From the NCBI GenBank assembly GCA_002688105.1, contig NZBQ01000002.1, positions 117,393-150,583 on the forward strand: a stretch of DNA of 33,191 bases, given 5' to 3'. Both the position numbers and the translations under genes were made by a program. Positions 10,084-18,162 of this stretch are shown piece after piece. The notes beneath the pieces are model-generated. The model made no database searches, was not told where the DNA came from, and saw only the letters and a list, made by a program, of their open reading frames with translations. Source of the DNA: Dehalococcoidales bacterium (GTDB lineage Bacteria > Chloroflexota > Dehalococcoidia > Dehalococcoidales > GCA-2688105). Each line of letters opens with the position of its first letter. Position 1 is the stretch's first letter.

Positions 10084-10191
10084 CTACATAGCTAGAACTG
10101 CAGCTACTATCAGCCCGGCGAGAATCAACACTCCCAATATTGCTCCGGCTAGGATAATACCTATAGACAGAGGGATACCATCTTGTCCCAT
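10084..10191 (-). CDS. 35-residue single-helix microprotein inside the atp operon
   Basis: Not recognised in any family. The frame begins MGQDGIPLSIGIILAG, continues as an unbroken hydrophobic helix with spaced glycines (GAILGVLILAGLIVAAV) and ends LAM. Its ATG at 10191 has a near-ideal ribosome site (GAGGAGGAAGTAATT), stronger than several neighbours, which supports real translation. It lies 22 bp after atpE and 104 bp before atpF in the same direction. It contains one predicted membrane span (about residues 8-34) with a short polar N-terminus and no charged residue in the span. It resembles one helix of a c-subunit hairpin in its small-residue pattern but lacks the ion-binding Glu. It could be an Fo accessory peptide or a c-ring-associated peptide; function is inferred only from place and shape. 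Confidence 0.72.
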   Translation of the reverse strand: MGQDGIPLSIGIILAGAILGVLILAGLIVAAVLAM

Positions 10192-10213
10192 AATTACTTC
10201 CTCCTCAACGTCA

Positions 10214-10444
10214 CTACACAATCATAGCCAGGATAATGGCTATAATCAGGACATAAATCCCGATAGCCTCAGCGAAGGCGGTAACCAAAATCATATTGGT
10301 CATAATTGGTCCCCTCGCCTCAGGATTACGGGACAGTCCCTGTAAAGCCGAGTAACCGATAAGCCCGATAGCCAGCGCTGGTCCTAGCATTCCCAGGCCA
10401 GCCGCCAACCCCACCGCCAACATCTTCATTACTTCCGGAGTCAT
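10214..10444 (-). CDS. atpE: ATP synthase Fo c subunit (rotor ring)
   Basis: 76 residues forming a two-helix hairpin; multiple copies make the rotor ring. Helix 1 has the glycine-rich packing surface (GLAAGLGMLGPALAIGLIG). The polar loop is SRNPEARGP. Helix 2 carries the ion-binding carboxylate E59 in TAFAEAIGIYVLI. The residue after this Glu is Ala, and helix 1 has no Gln in the sodium-ligand position, so proton use is more likely than sodium. The gene lies 41 bp after atpB. Confidence 0.97.
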   Translation of the reverse strand: MTPEVMKMLAVGLAAGLGMLGPALAIGLIGYSALQGLSRNPEARGPIMTNMILVTAFAEAIGIYVLIIAIILAMIV

Positions 10445-10485
10445 ACTCTATCCCCCTTTCAATAACTGATTAAACAGCGCCTATT

Positions 10486-11448
10486 TTAGTGACCTTCTGC
10501 TCCATGATGAGTCACCGCCAGCGTAAGAAACACCAGAGTTAGCCCACCAAAAATAAGAGCCTGAACAAAGCCGACAAGCAACTCAAGTCCATAAAACGGT
10601 AAAGCCACCACAAAGGGAACCAGAAACATCACTATTAAGAGTAGTATTTCACCAGCAGTCATATTGCCAAAAAGACGGAAGGTAAAACTGACAATGCGAA
10701 TAAATTCGCTTAGCATTTCTAGCATGCCGACAAAAATATCAATAACGCCGGTGAACATACTACTCAAGCCAGCCTTGAGCTTACCACTAAATAGCTGTCG
10801 CGCCCCCCTAAAAAAAGCACCCACATTAACAAATTTTGAAATGTAGCGGCGACCCCCAAGCGACCTTATACCAAAATACTCAACAAAGATAAAAGACATA
10901 AGAGCTATAGCCAGAGGCATATTAATATCGGTGTTAGCTGGCCGCAGCAGGTGTATATGCTCACCCTCATGCCCGGTAACATATATTGAGCCAAACCCGG
11001 GAAACAGACCCAACCAGGCATTGGTTATGACAAAGAGAAAGATAGTAGTTACTACCGGAAAGAACCGGCGTCCGTTTTCCTCACCGGCTACCTCTTTACA
11101 AAAGTCATAAAGCCAGCCCAGGACAGACTCCAAAAAAGACTGTAGCCTTGATGGTATCAGCTTAACCTTACGAGTAGCCGCATAGGACATTCCCACCAGG
11201 ACAATGATGGTAACCCAGGCGGCAATAACACTATTAGCAATAGGAAAGCCAAATATGTGGAAAACTACTTCAGCCGGAAGCTTGGGGTCAGGGCGGGGAA
11301 CAGAAAGCCAGCTAGGTAACCCTAAACCGCCCAGCATACTACTGCCGATAGGACCAACGATAAAACCAATTACGAAAAGAGCCAGAAAAACAACTATAAG
11401 ACCAACTATAACCGGAAAGGAACAACCCAAGCAGCCCCGCTTAGGCAC
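10486..11448 (-). CDS. atpB: ATP synthase Fo a subunit
   Basis: 320 residues, longer than many a subunits (~240-270). The essential stator arginine is R258 in FTFRLFGNMTAGE. The extra length comes from an N-terminal segment with RGCLGCS and an added hydrophobic helix (about 11-35), and a long basic loop (about 195-235, GGRRYISKF...ARQLFSGKLKAG). The start is GTG; it overlaps the stop of the upstream atpZ-like gene by one base (TAGTG), so the two are coupled. The C-terminus ends in ATHHGAEGH-like VTHHGAEGH. Confidence 0.95.
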   Translation of the reverse strand: MPKRGCLGCSFPVIVGLIVVFLALFVIGFIVGPIGSSMLGGLGLPSWLSVPRPDPKLPAEVVFHIFGFPIANSVIAAWVTIIVLVGMSYAATRKVKLIPSRLQSFLESVLGWLYDFCKEVAGEENGRRFFPVVTTIFLFVITNAWLGLFPGFGSIYVTGHEGEHIHLLRPANTDINMPLAIALMSFIFVEYFGIRSLGGRRYISKFVNVGAFFRGARQLFSGKLKAGLSSMFTGVIDIFVGMLEMLSEFIRIVSFTFRLFGNMTAGEILLLIVMFLVPFVVALPFYGLELLVGFVQALIFGGLTLVFLTLAVTHHGAEGH

Positions 11449-11669
11449 TAGCTATTACCTCTTTCTCGCTTATTACCCATAACCGGCAAAAGCATGCGAT
11501 AAACACCATAAAATGCAACCACAATCCCAATAATTAGCCCCACTATCCAGAATAGATTTGTTCCCCGCCAATTATCAAGCCAACGACCCACAAACAACCC
11601 CAAAACAATAGAACCGCCAATAAAGAACCCGACACCTACCAGCCTGAGAGCAGCTACCCACCTACCCAT
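11448..11669 (-). CDS. AtpZ/AtpI-family ATP synthase accessory protein
   Basis: 73 residues with two membrane helices (about 6-28 and 38-63). The motif GLFVGRWLDNWRGTNLFWIVGLIIGI matches the short AtpZ/AtpI group whose members are usually the first gene of atp operons and help c-ring assembly or Mg/Ca transport. The frame opens with a TTG at 11681, but the ATG at 11669 follows GGGGGGTGG, a better ribosome site, and is preferred. The gene is the first of the operon, 30 bp downstream of a consensus promoter. Confidence 0.85.
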   Translation of the reverse strand: MGRWVAALRLVGVGFFIGGSIVLGLFVGRWLDNWRGTNLFWIVGLIIGIVVAFYGVYRMLLPVMGNKRERGNS

Positions 11670-11698
11670 ACCACCCCCCAAATTTCCAATCTAGCGAG

Positions 11699-11727
11699 AG
11701 TATATCAAACCTGCCGGTTCAGGTCAA
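11699..11727 (-). promoter_or_regulatory. Promoter of the atp operon
   Basis: The minus strand reads TTGACC (11727-11722), a 17-base spacer, then TATACT (11704-11699), directly upstream of the atpZ-like gene. It is the only strong promoter seen before the operon. Confidence 0.8.
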
Positions 11728-11771
11728 GCCTGCTTTTGGCGATCAAACACTAAAAAACCCTACCTTTCTCC

Positions 11772-11797
11772 GTCATAGGACCTCAGTCATAGGGCTC
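11772..11797. repeat. Tandem near-repeat upstream of the atp promoter
   Basis: The plus strand has GTCATAGGACCTC followed one base later by GTCATAGGGCTC, a direct repeat with a 14-base period, about 45 bp upstream of the -35 box of the atp promoter. It could be a regulator-binding site; no protein is identified. The rest of the 243-bp gap between atpZ and the nuclease gene shows only the promoter. Confidence 0.45.
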
Positions 11798-11912
11798 TTT
11801 TTAAAAGAATATAACTATATTGGTAATGCTTCTAAACTTTAGCTACACCCACCTACCTATGGCTAAAAAGCCGGGAGCGGCGAACCTACCCATATTACTG
11901 CACCTATCAAGT

Positions 11913-12464
11913 TCAAGATTTACGATTATCAAGTTCATCTAAATCAAGGGTATCAATGAAATCCTGGAACGCCGACAGCCTCTTCATCTCTTCTTCACTA
12001 ATCTTTTTACCCTTGCCGCCAGCCTCCATACCCTCGGTAATAGGTTTACCTGTCTCCTTGTCTAACAGGATGCCCGCCTTATCTAAAACCGCCTCCTCAG
12101 CATAGATAGGCGCCTCATCCCTTACCGCCAGTGCCAAGGCATCACTGGGGCGAGAGTCAATCTCCATCTCACCCCCATCTACATTAAGGATAATCTTGGC
12201 ATAAAAGGTATCACTCTTAAGCTCACTGACAATGATAGAATTGATAGTAGCCCCCAAGGCATCAATGACCGAATGTAACAGGTCATGAGTTAAAGGTCTA
12301 GGCACATCAACCCCCTGCAGTTTTACCGCTATGGCATCTGCCTCAGCCGGACCGATCCATATGGGTAGATAGCGCTCTGACATTTTCTCCTTTAGAATCA
12401 CCACCCGTTGATAATTCATCAAACTAACCCGAATGCTATCAATAGTCATCTCTATCATGGCCAT
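11913..12464 (-). CDS. Bifunctional nuclease (BFN/DUF151) family protein
   Basis: 183 residues. The core (about 1-135) carries the family blocks ILKEKMSERYLPIWIGPAEA, ADAIAVKLQGVDVPRPLTHD and IDSRPSDALALAVRDEAPIY. A Lys/Glu-rich tail follows, ending in SAFQDFIDTLDLDEL. Some members have DNase/RNase activity; the role in this organism is not established. The open frame reaches 12518, but a strong promoter overlaps that extension, and GGAGGAGGTG lies just before the ATG at 12464, so this start is preferred. It is transcribed divergently from dgt and upstream of the atp operon in the same direction, with its own promoter. Confidence 0.88.
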   Translation of the reverse strand: MAMIEMTIDSIRVSLMNYQRVVILKEKMSERYLPIWIGPAEADAIAVKLQGVDVPRPLTHDLLHSVIDALGATINSIIVSELKSDTFYAKIILNVDGGEMEIDSRPSDALALAVRDEAPIYAEEAVLDKAGILLDKETGKPITEGMEAGGKGKKISEEEMKRLSAFQDFIDTLDLDELDNRKS

Positions 12465-12501
12465 AGACACACCTCCTCCGTTTCTCAACCAACGTATCAA
12501 A

Positions 12502-12530
12502 ATTCTACCCCACATCAATCACCCTGTCAA
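12502..12530 (-). promoter_or_regulatory. Promoter of the BFN-family gene
   Basis: The minus strand reads TTGACA (12530-12525), a 17-base spacer and TAGAAT (12507-12502). It lies 38 bp before the chosen start, and rules out the longer frame that would begin at 12518. Confidence 0.8.
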
Positions 12531-12695
12531 CCAGAAATTGGGAGAACCTTTACTGCCCCATACGGTTAAATATCAGCTTGGAATCTCACCCCCTTATCTC
12601 CCTTTTCAAAAAGACACCAGAGACGAGATTAACCAACAATCCAACCGATCCAGTTGAAAAGGTAAGGCCTCATTTTTATTTTAACTATTTAATGA

Positions 12696-12701
12696 TATAA
12701 T
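12696..12701 (+). promoter_or_regulatory. -10 box of the dgt-dnaG-rpoD promoter
   Basis: A perfect TATAAT in A/T-rich DNA, 25 bp before the dgt ATG. The -35 position holds only T-rich sequence with no good match, so the promoter may depend on an activator or on the A/T-rich upstream DNA. Confidence 0.55.
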
Positions 12702-12726
12702 ATTAAGTCACCAAAGTTGAAACTTA

Positions 12727-13794
12727 ATGATTAGTCGGCTTAACATTCGCCAGATAACTGAGGAAAGTGAAGAAAGCCTCTCTCCTTATGCAGCTAAAAG
12801 CAGGTTGTCACAGGGCAGGCTCAAGCCAGAAGAGCCCTGCCCAATACGCACCGCATTCCAGCGTGACCGGGACCGTATTATTCACTCCAAGGCTTTCCGC
12901 CGCCTGAAACATAAGACACAGGTCTTCATCGCCCCCCAGGGTGACCACTATGTAACCCGGCTTACTCATACCCTTGAGGTTTCCCAGATAGCTCGAACCA
13001 TAGCTCGAGCCCTAAACCTCAATGAGGACTTGACTGAGGCAACCAGCCTGGGACACGACCTGGGTCACACCCCCTTCGGTCATGTGGGCGAGGAGGCTTT
13101 AGACGAGCTCTATTCCGGCGGATTCAGACATAATGAACAATCTCTGCGAGTTGTTGACCTTTTAGAAAAAGATGGCCAGGGACTTAATCTCACCTGGGAG
13201 GTAAGAGACGGTATTGTCAATCACTCCAAGGCAAGAGCCGATATCCAGAGAGAGGGCTCGGGAGAGGCAAGCACCCTGGAGGGTCAGGTTTGTAAGATTG
13301 CCGATGCCATCGCCTATATTAACCATGACATTGGAGATGCCATAAGGGCTGGTATTATTACCGAGAATGATTTGCCATTATCGGCGGTTACCGGATTAGG
13401 TCGTTTCCATTCACAGCGCATTAATACTATGGTGTTTGATATTATTGAGCACTCATGGTCGGTGACGGGTTATAATATTGGTCAGGATATTATAGGCAGC
13501 CACACTATAAGTATGAGCCCCGGGATTCTGGAGGCAACCAACAACCTCCGTGAATTTCTTTTTGCCCGGGTATATAATATACGCTCAACGCAAGAGGAAG
13601 CCGAAAAGGCTCGAGAGGTGATTCGCCTGCTGTATAAATACTTTAATGAGCACCAAGAGAAGCTGCCACCGGAATACCATACTTACAGCGATGAGTCGGA
13701 ACGCAAGGTGGCTGACTATATCGCCGGTATGACTGACCAATACGCCCTGAGAACGGCTGAAGAGCTGGCACTACCGATAAATAATCAAGGCTAA
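12727..13794 (+). CDS. dgt: dGTP triphosphohydrolase (dNTPase, HD family)
   Basis: 355 residues. Splits dNTPs to deoxynucleoside and triphosphate and so helps control the dNTP pool. The HD metal-site motifs are visible: H81 in [15 protein letters not shown] at 110-111 in [19 protein letters not shown], and a downstream Asp in [13 protein letters not shown]. The N-terminal [22 protein letters not shown] block is typical. The length and lack of long insertions place it in the short dGTPase-like group rather than the E. coli Dgt (~505 residues). No clear ribosome site precedes the ATG at 12727 and the leader is short. dnaG follows after 40 bp, suggesting co-transcription. Confidence 0.93.
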   Translation: MISRLNIRQITEESEESLSPYAAKSRLSQGRLKPEEPCPIRTAFQRDRDRIIHSKAFRRLKHKTQVFIAPQGDHYVTRLTHTLEVSQIARTIARALNLNEDLTEATSLGHDLGHTPFGHVGEEALDELYSGGFRHNEQSLRVVDLLEKDGQGLNLTWEVRDGIVNHSKARADIQREGSGEASTLEGQVCKIADAIAYINHDIGDAIRAGIITENDLPLSAVTGLGRFHSQRINTMVFDIIEHSWSVTGYNIGQDIIGSHTISMSPGILEATNNLREFLFARVYNIRSTQEEAEKAREVIRLLYKYFNEHQEKLPPEYHTYSDESERKVADYIAGMTDQYALRTAEELALPINNQG

Positions 13795-13834
13795 AAAACA
13801 AAATTGCAAAGGGGGAGAGGTAACACACAACAAG

Positions 13835-15622
13835 ATGAGTGTTATTGATGAGGTAAAACAGAGGGTAGACATCGTAGAGGTAATCGGCCAGTATGCCTCC
13901 TTAAAAAAGGCGGGACGAACCTTCAGGGGGCTGTGCCCGTTCCACAGCGAAAAACATCCCTCTTTCTTTGTCTATCCTGAACAGCAGAGCTGGCACTGCT
14001 TCGGTACCTGTAACACCGGAGGCGATGCCTTTTCCTTCATTATGAAGAAAGAGAGTATTGACTTTGGGGAGGCATTGCGCCTTCTTGCCCAAAGAGCCGG
14101 GGTTACCATCCCATCAAGATTTGAACCGGGAGCTGAAGGTAAAGAGAAGGAAAGGTTATACCAGGCTAATCAGACGGCAGTCCAATACTTCCACAACCTG
14201 CTGGTTAATTCCCCGCCAGGAAAAAAGGCACAAAAATATGTAACCAGCCGGAGACTGTCACCAGAAACTGTCGCCGAGTTTCAGCTAGGCTACAGTTCAA
14301 ATAGCTGGGATGCCCTGAAGCAATATCTAACGAAGAGAGGCTATACTGAAAGTGAACTGCTGGCCGCTGGCTTAATAATTCAGACAGAGGAAGGGAAAAC
14401 CCACGACCGATTTCGTAACCGGTTAATGTTTCCCATAAGTGATGCCAGGGGACGCACCACTGGTTTCGGAGCCAGAGCGCTTGATGATTCAGAACCCAAA
14501 TATCTCAACTCACCACAGACGCCAATCTTCGATAAGAGCCACAGCCTATACGCTATAAATCTGGCGGCAGCAGCCATTAGACAGCAAAACATGGCAGTGA
14601 TTGTCGAAGGCTATATGGATGTCATCACCGCCCACCAGAATGGTTTCAAAAATGTGGTTGCCTCTATGGGAACCTCAGTTACCGAGAAGCAGGTCAGCAC
14701 TCTGAAAAGGCTAACCAGAAATGTAAATGTGATTCTAGCCCTAGATGCTGACGCTGCCGGCGATGAGGCCATGCTGCGTAGTGTCAGCTATGAAAACATA
14801 CTGGATGCCGAGGTAAAGTTTATGATCCTACCCCGAGGTAAAGACCCGGATAATGTTATTAGAGAAGACCAGAATAACTGGCAGCAGCTGGTGGCGACAG
14901 CTCCAACCGTGGTTGATTATGCCTTCAACACGATTACTTCAGAGCTTGACCTGAACACCGCCAGAGGTAAGTCTCTAGCCGCAGAAAAGCTTATACCCAT
15001 TGTCGCTGAGATTAAGAAGCCCGAAAGATATGACCCCTATCTGAATAGATTGTCAAAGTTGACCGGAATGAATTATAAAAGTTTAGAAGCTGCTCTAGGC
15101 AAAATCAAAGCCAGTCAGGGTAGACGCCGGATTAAAGAGCCAAAGCCAGAAGCCATAACCCGGGCTCTGCGTCCGCTGGTGTCCAGCCCCCTTGAGGAGT
15201 ATTGCCTGGCTCTGCTTCTGCAGCACCCTGAGCTTAAAGGCAGAGATGAAGGTCTTTTGCCAGAATACTTCGATAGCAGTGAAAACCGTGAAATCTCTAT
15301 CGCCTGGCAGCAAGCTGATGATACGTCATCACTTAAGGACAAGCTCGATGCCGCTCTCCACGAGGAGGTTGATGCCCTAATAAACAGGATCTTACCCGCT
15401 AACCAGATAGAGCGGAAATATGCCAACTGTGTCCTCCGCCTGAAAGAAAAATTCCTCCGCAATCTGGCGATAAAAAGGGAGGAGATATTAGCCCTAGAAG
15501 CTGAGGCAGGCGGCACTGATGCCGAGCTGGCTAAGCTTGAGGAGCAAGGGATAGAAGTCAGTGTTCAACTAGGAGAAGTTTTTGCTCAAAAAGCCAGACG
15601 AGGTCAGGAGCCGAGGAGATGA
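13835..15622 (+). CDS. dnaG: DNA primase
   Basis: 595 residues, normal. DnaG makes RNA primers for replication. The N-terminal CHC2 zinc domain has C34, H37 (CPFH), C55 and C59 (WHCFGTCNTGG): the last pair is CxxxC rather than the CxxC of E. coli. The TOPRIM catalytic core (about 250-340) shows VIVEGYMDVITAHQ and LALDADAAGDEA. The C-terminal helical region (about 440-595) is the likely helicase-binding domain. The ribosome site GGGGGAGAGG is 14 bp from the ATG, longer than usual. rpoD starts 3 bp after the stop, the classic replication/transcription pairing. Confidence 0.97.
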   Translation: MSVIDEVKQRVDIVEVIGQYASLKKAGRTFRGLCPFHSEKHPSFFVYPEQQSWHCFGTCNTGGDAFSFIMKKESIDFGEALRLLAQRAGVTIPSRFEPGAEGKEKERLYQANQTAVQYFHNLLVNSPPGKKAQKYVTSRRLSPETVAEFQLGYSSNSWDALKQYLTKRGYTESELLAAGLIIQTEEGKTHDRFRNRLMFPISDARGRTTGFGARALDDSEPKYLNSPQTPIFDKSHSLYAINLAAAAIRQQNMAVIVEGYMDVITAHQNGFKNVVASMGTSVTEKQVSTLKRLTRNVNVILALDADAAGDEAMLRSVSYENILDAEVKFMILPRGKDPDNVIREDQNNWQQLVATAPTVVDYAFNTITSELDLNTARGKSLAAEKLIPIVAEIKKPERYDPYLNRLSKLTGMNYKSLEAALGKIKASQGRRRIKEPKPEAITRALRPLVSSPLEEYCLALLLQHPELKGRDEGLLPEYFDSSENREISIAWQQADDTSSLKDKLDAALHEEVDALINRILPANQIERKYANCVLRLKEKFLRNLAIKREEILALEAEAGGTDAELAKLEEQGIEVSVQLGEVFAQKARRGQEPRR

Positions 15623-15625
15623 GGA

Positions 15626-17062
15626 ATGATCCCAGAAAACGATGAAAACTCTATACATTTCCTACCCCAAAAAGATAAGGACGAAGAAGAGCTGCCTCCA
15701 GAGGCAAGGCTAGCCGAAGAAGAATTTGAACCCCCGATAGACCGCGAGCTTGAAGCGCCGCCAGAACAACTGGGGGAGCCGGAGGTAGTTGATGACCCGG
15801 TCCGTATGTACCTCCATGAAATTGGCAGAGTGCCTCTCCTCACCGCTAAGGAAGAAAAGGTCTTAGCCAAAAAGATTGAGGAAGGCAAACGTGTTAATGA
15901 GATAAAACAAGCCCTCCAACAACAATATGGCAAACCATCTTCAGCCATAGAAATAATATTGGCTATCCTTCAGGAGCTTGGTCAGGAGTCTAATATCATC
16001 CATCCCCTGCAAAAACAGCTTGGCTTGACTCCTACCACCAGCTTTATAGACTGTATCTCCAACACTAAATTACGAGATAGCATTGATGGTGAGATAGACC
16101 GACAACTAGTCCAGACTATTGCCAGCCGGATAGATAAGTCCATACCGGAAACAGAACAGCTTCTCATTGACCTATCAACAAATAGTAACCTGTTACCAGA
16201 GGAAGTGCTTAATGTTATCGAAGATAGCGTCTCTCTGTCTGATATAGCGAATCTGGTGACCAGGCCCGATTTTACTAAGTCAATTCAGGCTTACGAAGAC
16301 CAGCTCAAAGCTTACCTAGAAAATATCGAGCGTGAGGCGGAAAAATCCGAGAACCACCTCACTGAAGCCAACCTGCGTCTGGTAGTCAGCATGGCCAAGA
16401 AACATATCGGACGGGGCATGTCTCTCCTCGACCTTATTCAGGAAGGTAATATCGGACTAATCAGAGCCGTAGAGAAATTTGATTACCACCGGGGTTATAA
16501 ATTCAGTACCTACGCCACCTGGTGGATTCGCCAGGCTATTACCCGGGCTATAGCCGACCAGGCTCGCACCATTCGCATCCCGGTTCATATGGTGGAGACC
16601 ATCAACAAACTGCTCAAAGTAAGCCGCAAACTGGCCCAGGAACATGGGCGAGAGCCTACCCCCAAGGAAATCGGTGAGGGCATGGAAATACCCCCGGGAA
16701 AGGTCAGAGAGGTAGTTAAGGTATCCCAGCTGCCCATATCCCTGGAGTCACCCATAGGTGAGGAGGATGACAGCCACCTGGGCGACTTTATCGAGGACCG
16801 CCGGGCTTTACCACCGGTTGATGCCGCCACCAAGCGACTGCTCAAGGAGCAAATCGATGAGGTGCTGTCAACCCTTACCCCCCGGGAAAAGCGAGTGCTC
16901 AAACTCAGATTCGGGCTTGAGGACGGACGAAGCCGCACCCTGGAGGAAGTGGGCAAGGAGTTCAATGTCACCCGGGAGCGAATTCGCCAGATTGAAGCCA
17001 AAGCCCTGCGCAAACTGCGCCACCCCAGCCGCAGCCGAAAACTAAAAGACTATCTGGAGTGA
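15626..17062 (+). CDS. rpoD: Primary RNA polymerase sigma factor
   Basis: 478 residues. Region 1.2 is at about 56-90 ([18 protein letters not shown]). It is followed by a non-conserved helical insert (about 95-215). Region 2 is at about 245-310, with [36 protein letters not shown] and [18 protein letters not shown]. Region 3 follows, and region 4 (about 415-478) ends with the helix-turn-helix [17 protein letters not shown]. No region 1.1 is apparent; the N-terminus is a short acidic stretch. The promoters seen here (TTGACA/TATAAT, 17-18 spacing) fit this factor. The start overlaps a GAGGAGATGAGG ribosome site spanning the dnaG stop, so the two are coupled. Confidence 0.97.
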   Translation: MIPENDENSIHFLPQKDKDEEELPPEARLAEEEFEPPIDRELEAPPEQLGEPEVVDDPVRMYLHEIGRVPLLTAKEEKVLAKKIEEGKRVNEIKQALQQQYGKPSSAIEIILAILQELGQESNIIHPLQKQLGLTPTTSFIDCISNTKLRDSIDGEIDRQLVQTIASRIDKSIPETEQLLIDLSTNSNLLPEEVLNVIEDSVSLSDIANLVTRPDFTKSIQAYEDQLKAYLENIEREAEKSENHLTEANLRLVVSMAKKHIGRGMSLLDLIQEGNIGLIRAVEKFDYHRGYKFSTYATWWIRQAITRAIADQARTIRIPVHMVETINKLLKVSRKLAQEHGREPTPKEIGEGMEIPPGKVREVVKVSQLPISLESPIGEEDDSHLGDFIEDRRALPPVDAATKRLLKEQIDEVLSTLTPREKRVLKLRFGLEDGRSRTLEEVGKEFNVTRERIRQIEAKALRKLRHPSRSRKLKDYLE

Positions 17063-17207
17063 TGAAGAGGGTATTGAAAAACCTCGTCAGTTTATCACTT
17101 CATTTATGATGATAACAAAAAGGCTTACAATTGAACAATAAATCTTAATAAGATACTACGTGAGTAATTGAATTGATTTATCTTGCCGTCTGAGGAGTAT
17201 CATAACT

Positions 17208-17339
17208 ATGCCACTAAGTAAGGTATACGTAATAGTTGGAGCCGGTGCATCTTGCGATGTTGCTGGTGAAGGGTCACCAATAATTAATGGAGATTTTCGG
17301 CCTCCCTTGGCACTAGATTTAATAGAAACCTTTATTTGA
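17208..17339 (+). pseudogene. Truncated start of a SIR2-like domain gene
   Basis: 43 residues beginning MPLSKVYVIVGAGASCDVAG, with a TGAGGAG ribosome site 10 bp before the ATG. VYVIVGAGAS looks like the first strand and glycine-rich NAD-binding turn of SIR2-like domains, including those in some anti-phage systems. The reading then breaks off at a TGA, exactly where it runs into the end of the convergent FKBP gene (the last 8 bases overlap its stop). A real SIR2-domain protein would be several hundred residues, so this appears to be the 5' remnant of a gene whose rest was lost. The family call is tentative because only ~40 residues remain. Confidence 0.5.
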
Positions 17340-17826
17340 TTTCTACGAGTTCAATCTCAAATGTCAGGCCTTTCCCTGCCAGAGGGTGGTTAGCATCTAC
17401 CGTTATCGTCGTTTCAGAAACATCAGTAACGACAACCACAGTCGTTCTAGCATCTGCTTGTTGCATTTGTAATTGCTGTCCGACCTCAGGGTCTAGATTC
17501 TCAGGTAATTGTTCTCGCTCTATTACCAGTACTAGGTCATCAAGACGCAGGCCGTAGGCTCTCTCTGGTGGAATCGTGACCGTCTTCGATTGCCCAACCT
17601 GCATACCCTTAACCGCTTCTTCAAAGCCTGGAATTACCCGACCCTCACCTAAGGTAAATTCTAGCGGTTCACGCCCCACCGACGTATCGAATGTGGTACC
17701 ATCCTCTAGCGTGCCCGTATAGTGAACTTTAACGGTATCACCATCTTTTGCCATTGCTGAATCTCCTTTTCCAGTGCACCCAATCACTAGCACTGTTCCT
17801 AATAGTAGGGTTACCAGCAATATCAC
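17332..17826 (-). CDS. FKBP-type peptidyl-prolyl isomerase, predicted lipoprotein (SlyD-like)
   Basis: 164 residues. The mature part matches SlyD-like FKBPs: DGDTVKVHYTGTLEDGTTFD, then EFTLGEGRVIPGFEEAV, GMQVGQSKTVTIPPERAYG, an insert (about 95-135) in the place of the chaperone flap, and DANHPLAGKGLTFEIELVEI. The N-terminus is hydrophobic and ends in a lipobox (LVIGC, C17), so it is probably an exported, lipid-anchored folding catalyst. The frame opens at a GTG (17826) with no basic residue before the hydrophobic core. In-frame upstream codons would supply Arg-Lys, and a GGGGGG ribosome-like run lies upstream of them, but no standard start codon is there; an ATA or similar start is possible. 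Confidence 0.88.
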   Translation of the reverse strand: MILLVTLLLGTVLVIGCTGKGDSAMAKDGDTVKVHYTGTLEDGTTFDTSVGREPLEFTLGEGRVIPGFEEAVKGMQVGQSKTVTIPPERAYGLRLDDLVLVIEREQLPENLDPEVGQQLQMQQADARTTVVVVTDVSETTITVDANHPLAGKGLTFEIELVEIK

Positions 17827-18162
17827 GCATATTTTTCTTACTATACTTACCCCCCATTGGCTATAAGGAATCTTGATACAAGTATTCGGTATGTCCTGTC
17901 GCTGGTATTGTGGTAATTCTGACTCTCAATAATATCACAATAGTTAAACTAAAAGCCATTTCGTTCAATACATTTCTAACCAGAAGGGGTGTCTAAGAGG
18001 GGCGAAGCCCCCCTTTTTTATTTCGCCCCCCTCTCCTTTGAAGGAGAGGGGGACACAGGGGGTGAGGTAGACCCCGTTAGATTTCCTAACGGGGTAGATA
18101 AAAAACCGCCTGATTATGCTAAAATGGGGCAATAAAGGTGGTTATCTTTAGGAGCTTTACCG
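17827..18162. other. Intergenic region between FKBP and sbcC-like gene
   Basis: 336 bp without a recognised gene. The left third must hold the FKBP promoter, but no convincing pair of boxes was found. The middle and right parts hold three hairpins (listed separately). A possible extended -10 (TGC-TAAAAT, 18117-18125) lies 38 bp before the sbcC GTG, with a weak -35. Confidence 0.5.
17999..18095. repeat. Composite hairpin repeat, copy B
   Basis: Three inverted repeats in a row. First, GGGGC (17999-18003) / GCCCC (18007-18011), followed by CCTTTTTTATTT, which could act as a plus-strand terminator. Second, a perfect 12-base stem CCCCCTCTCCTT (18027-18038) / AAGGAGAGGGGG (18041-18052). Third, a perfect 10-base stem ACCCCGTTAG (18071-18080) / CTAACGGGGT (18086-18095). 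The first two match, in the opposite orientation, the element at 7320-7379. It contains no coding frame and looks like a dispersed palindromic repeat. Confidence 0.75.

Noticed and set aside
11859-11942. 27-residue plus-strand frame (MAKKPGAAN...) in the atp/BFN gap
   Set aside because: No ribosome site precedes it, it runs into the end of the BFN-family gene, and nothing supports translation.
12465-12518. Longer start for the BFN-family gene at 12518
   Set aside because: The -10 box of a strong promoter lies inside this stretch and the family N-terminus begins after the GGAGGAGGTG ribosome site.
15115-15516. 133-residue minus-strand frame within dnaG
   Set aside because: Antisense shadow of dnaG; Ser/Arg-rich translation without any recognisable motif.
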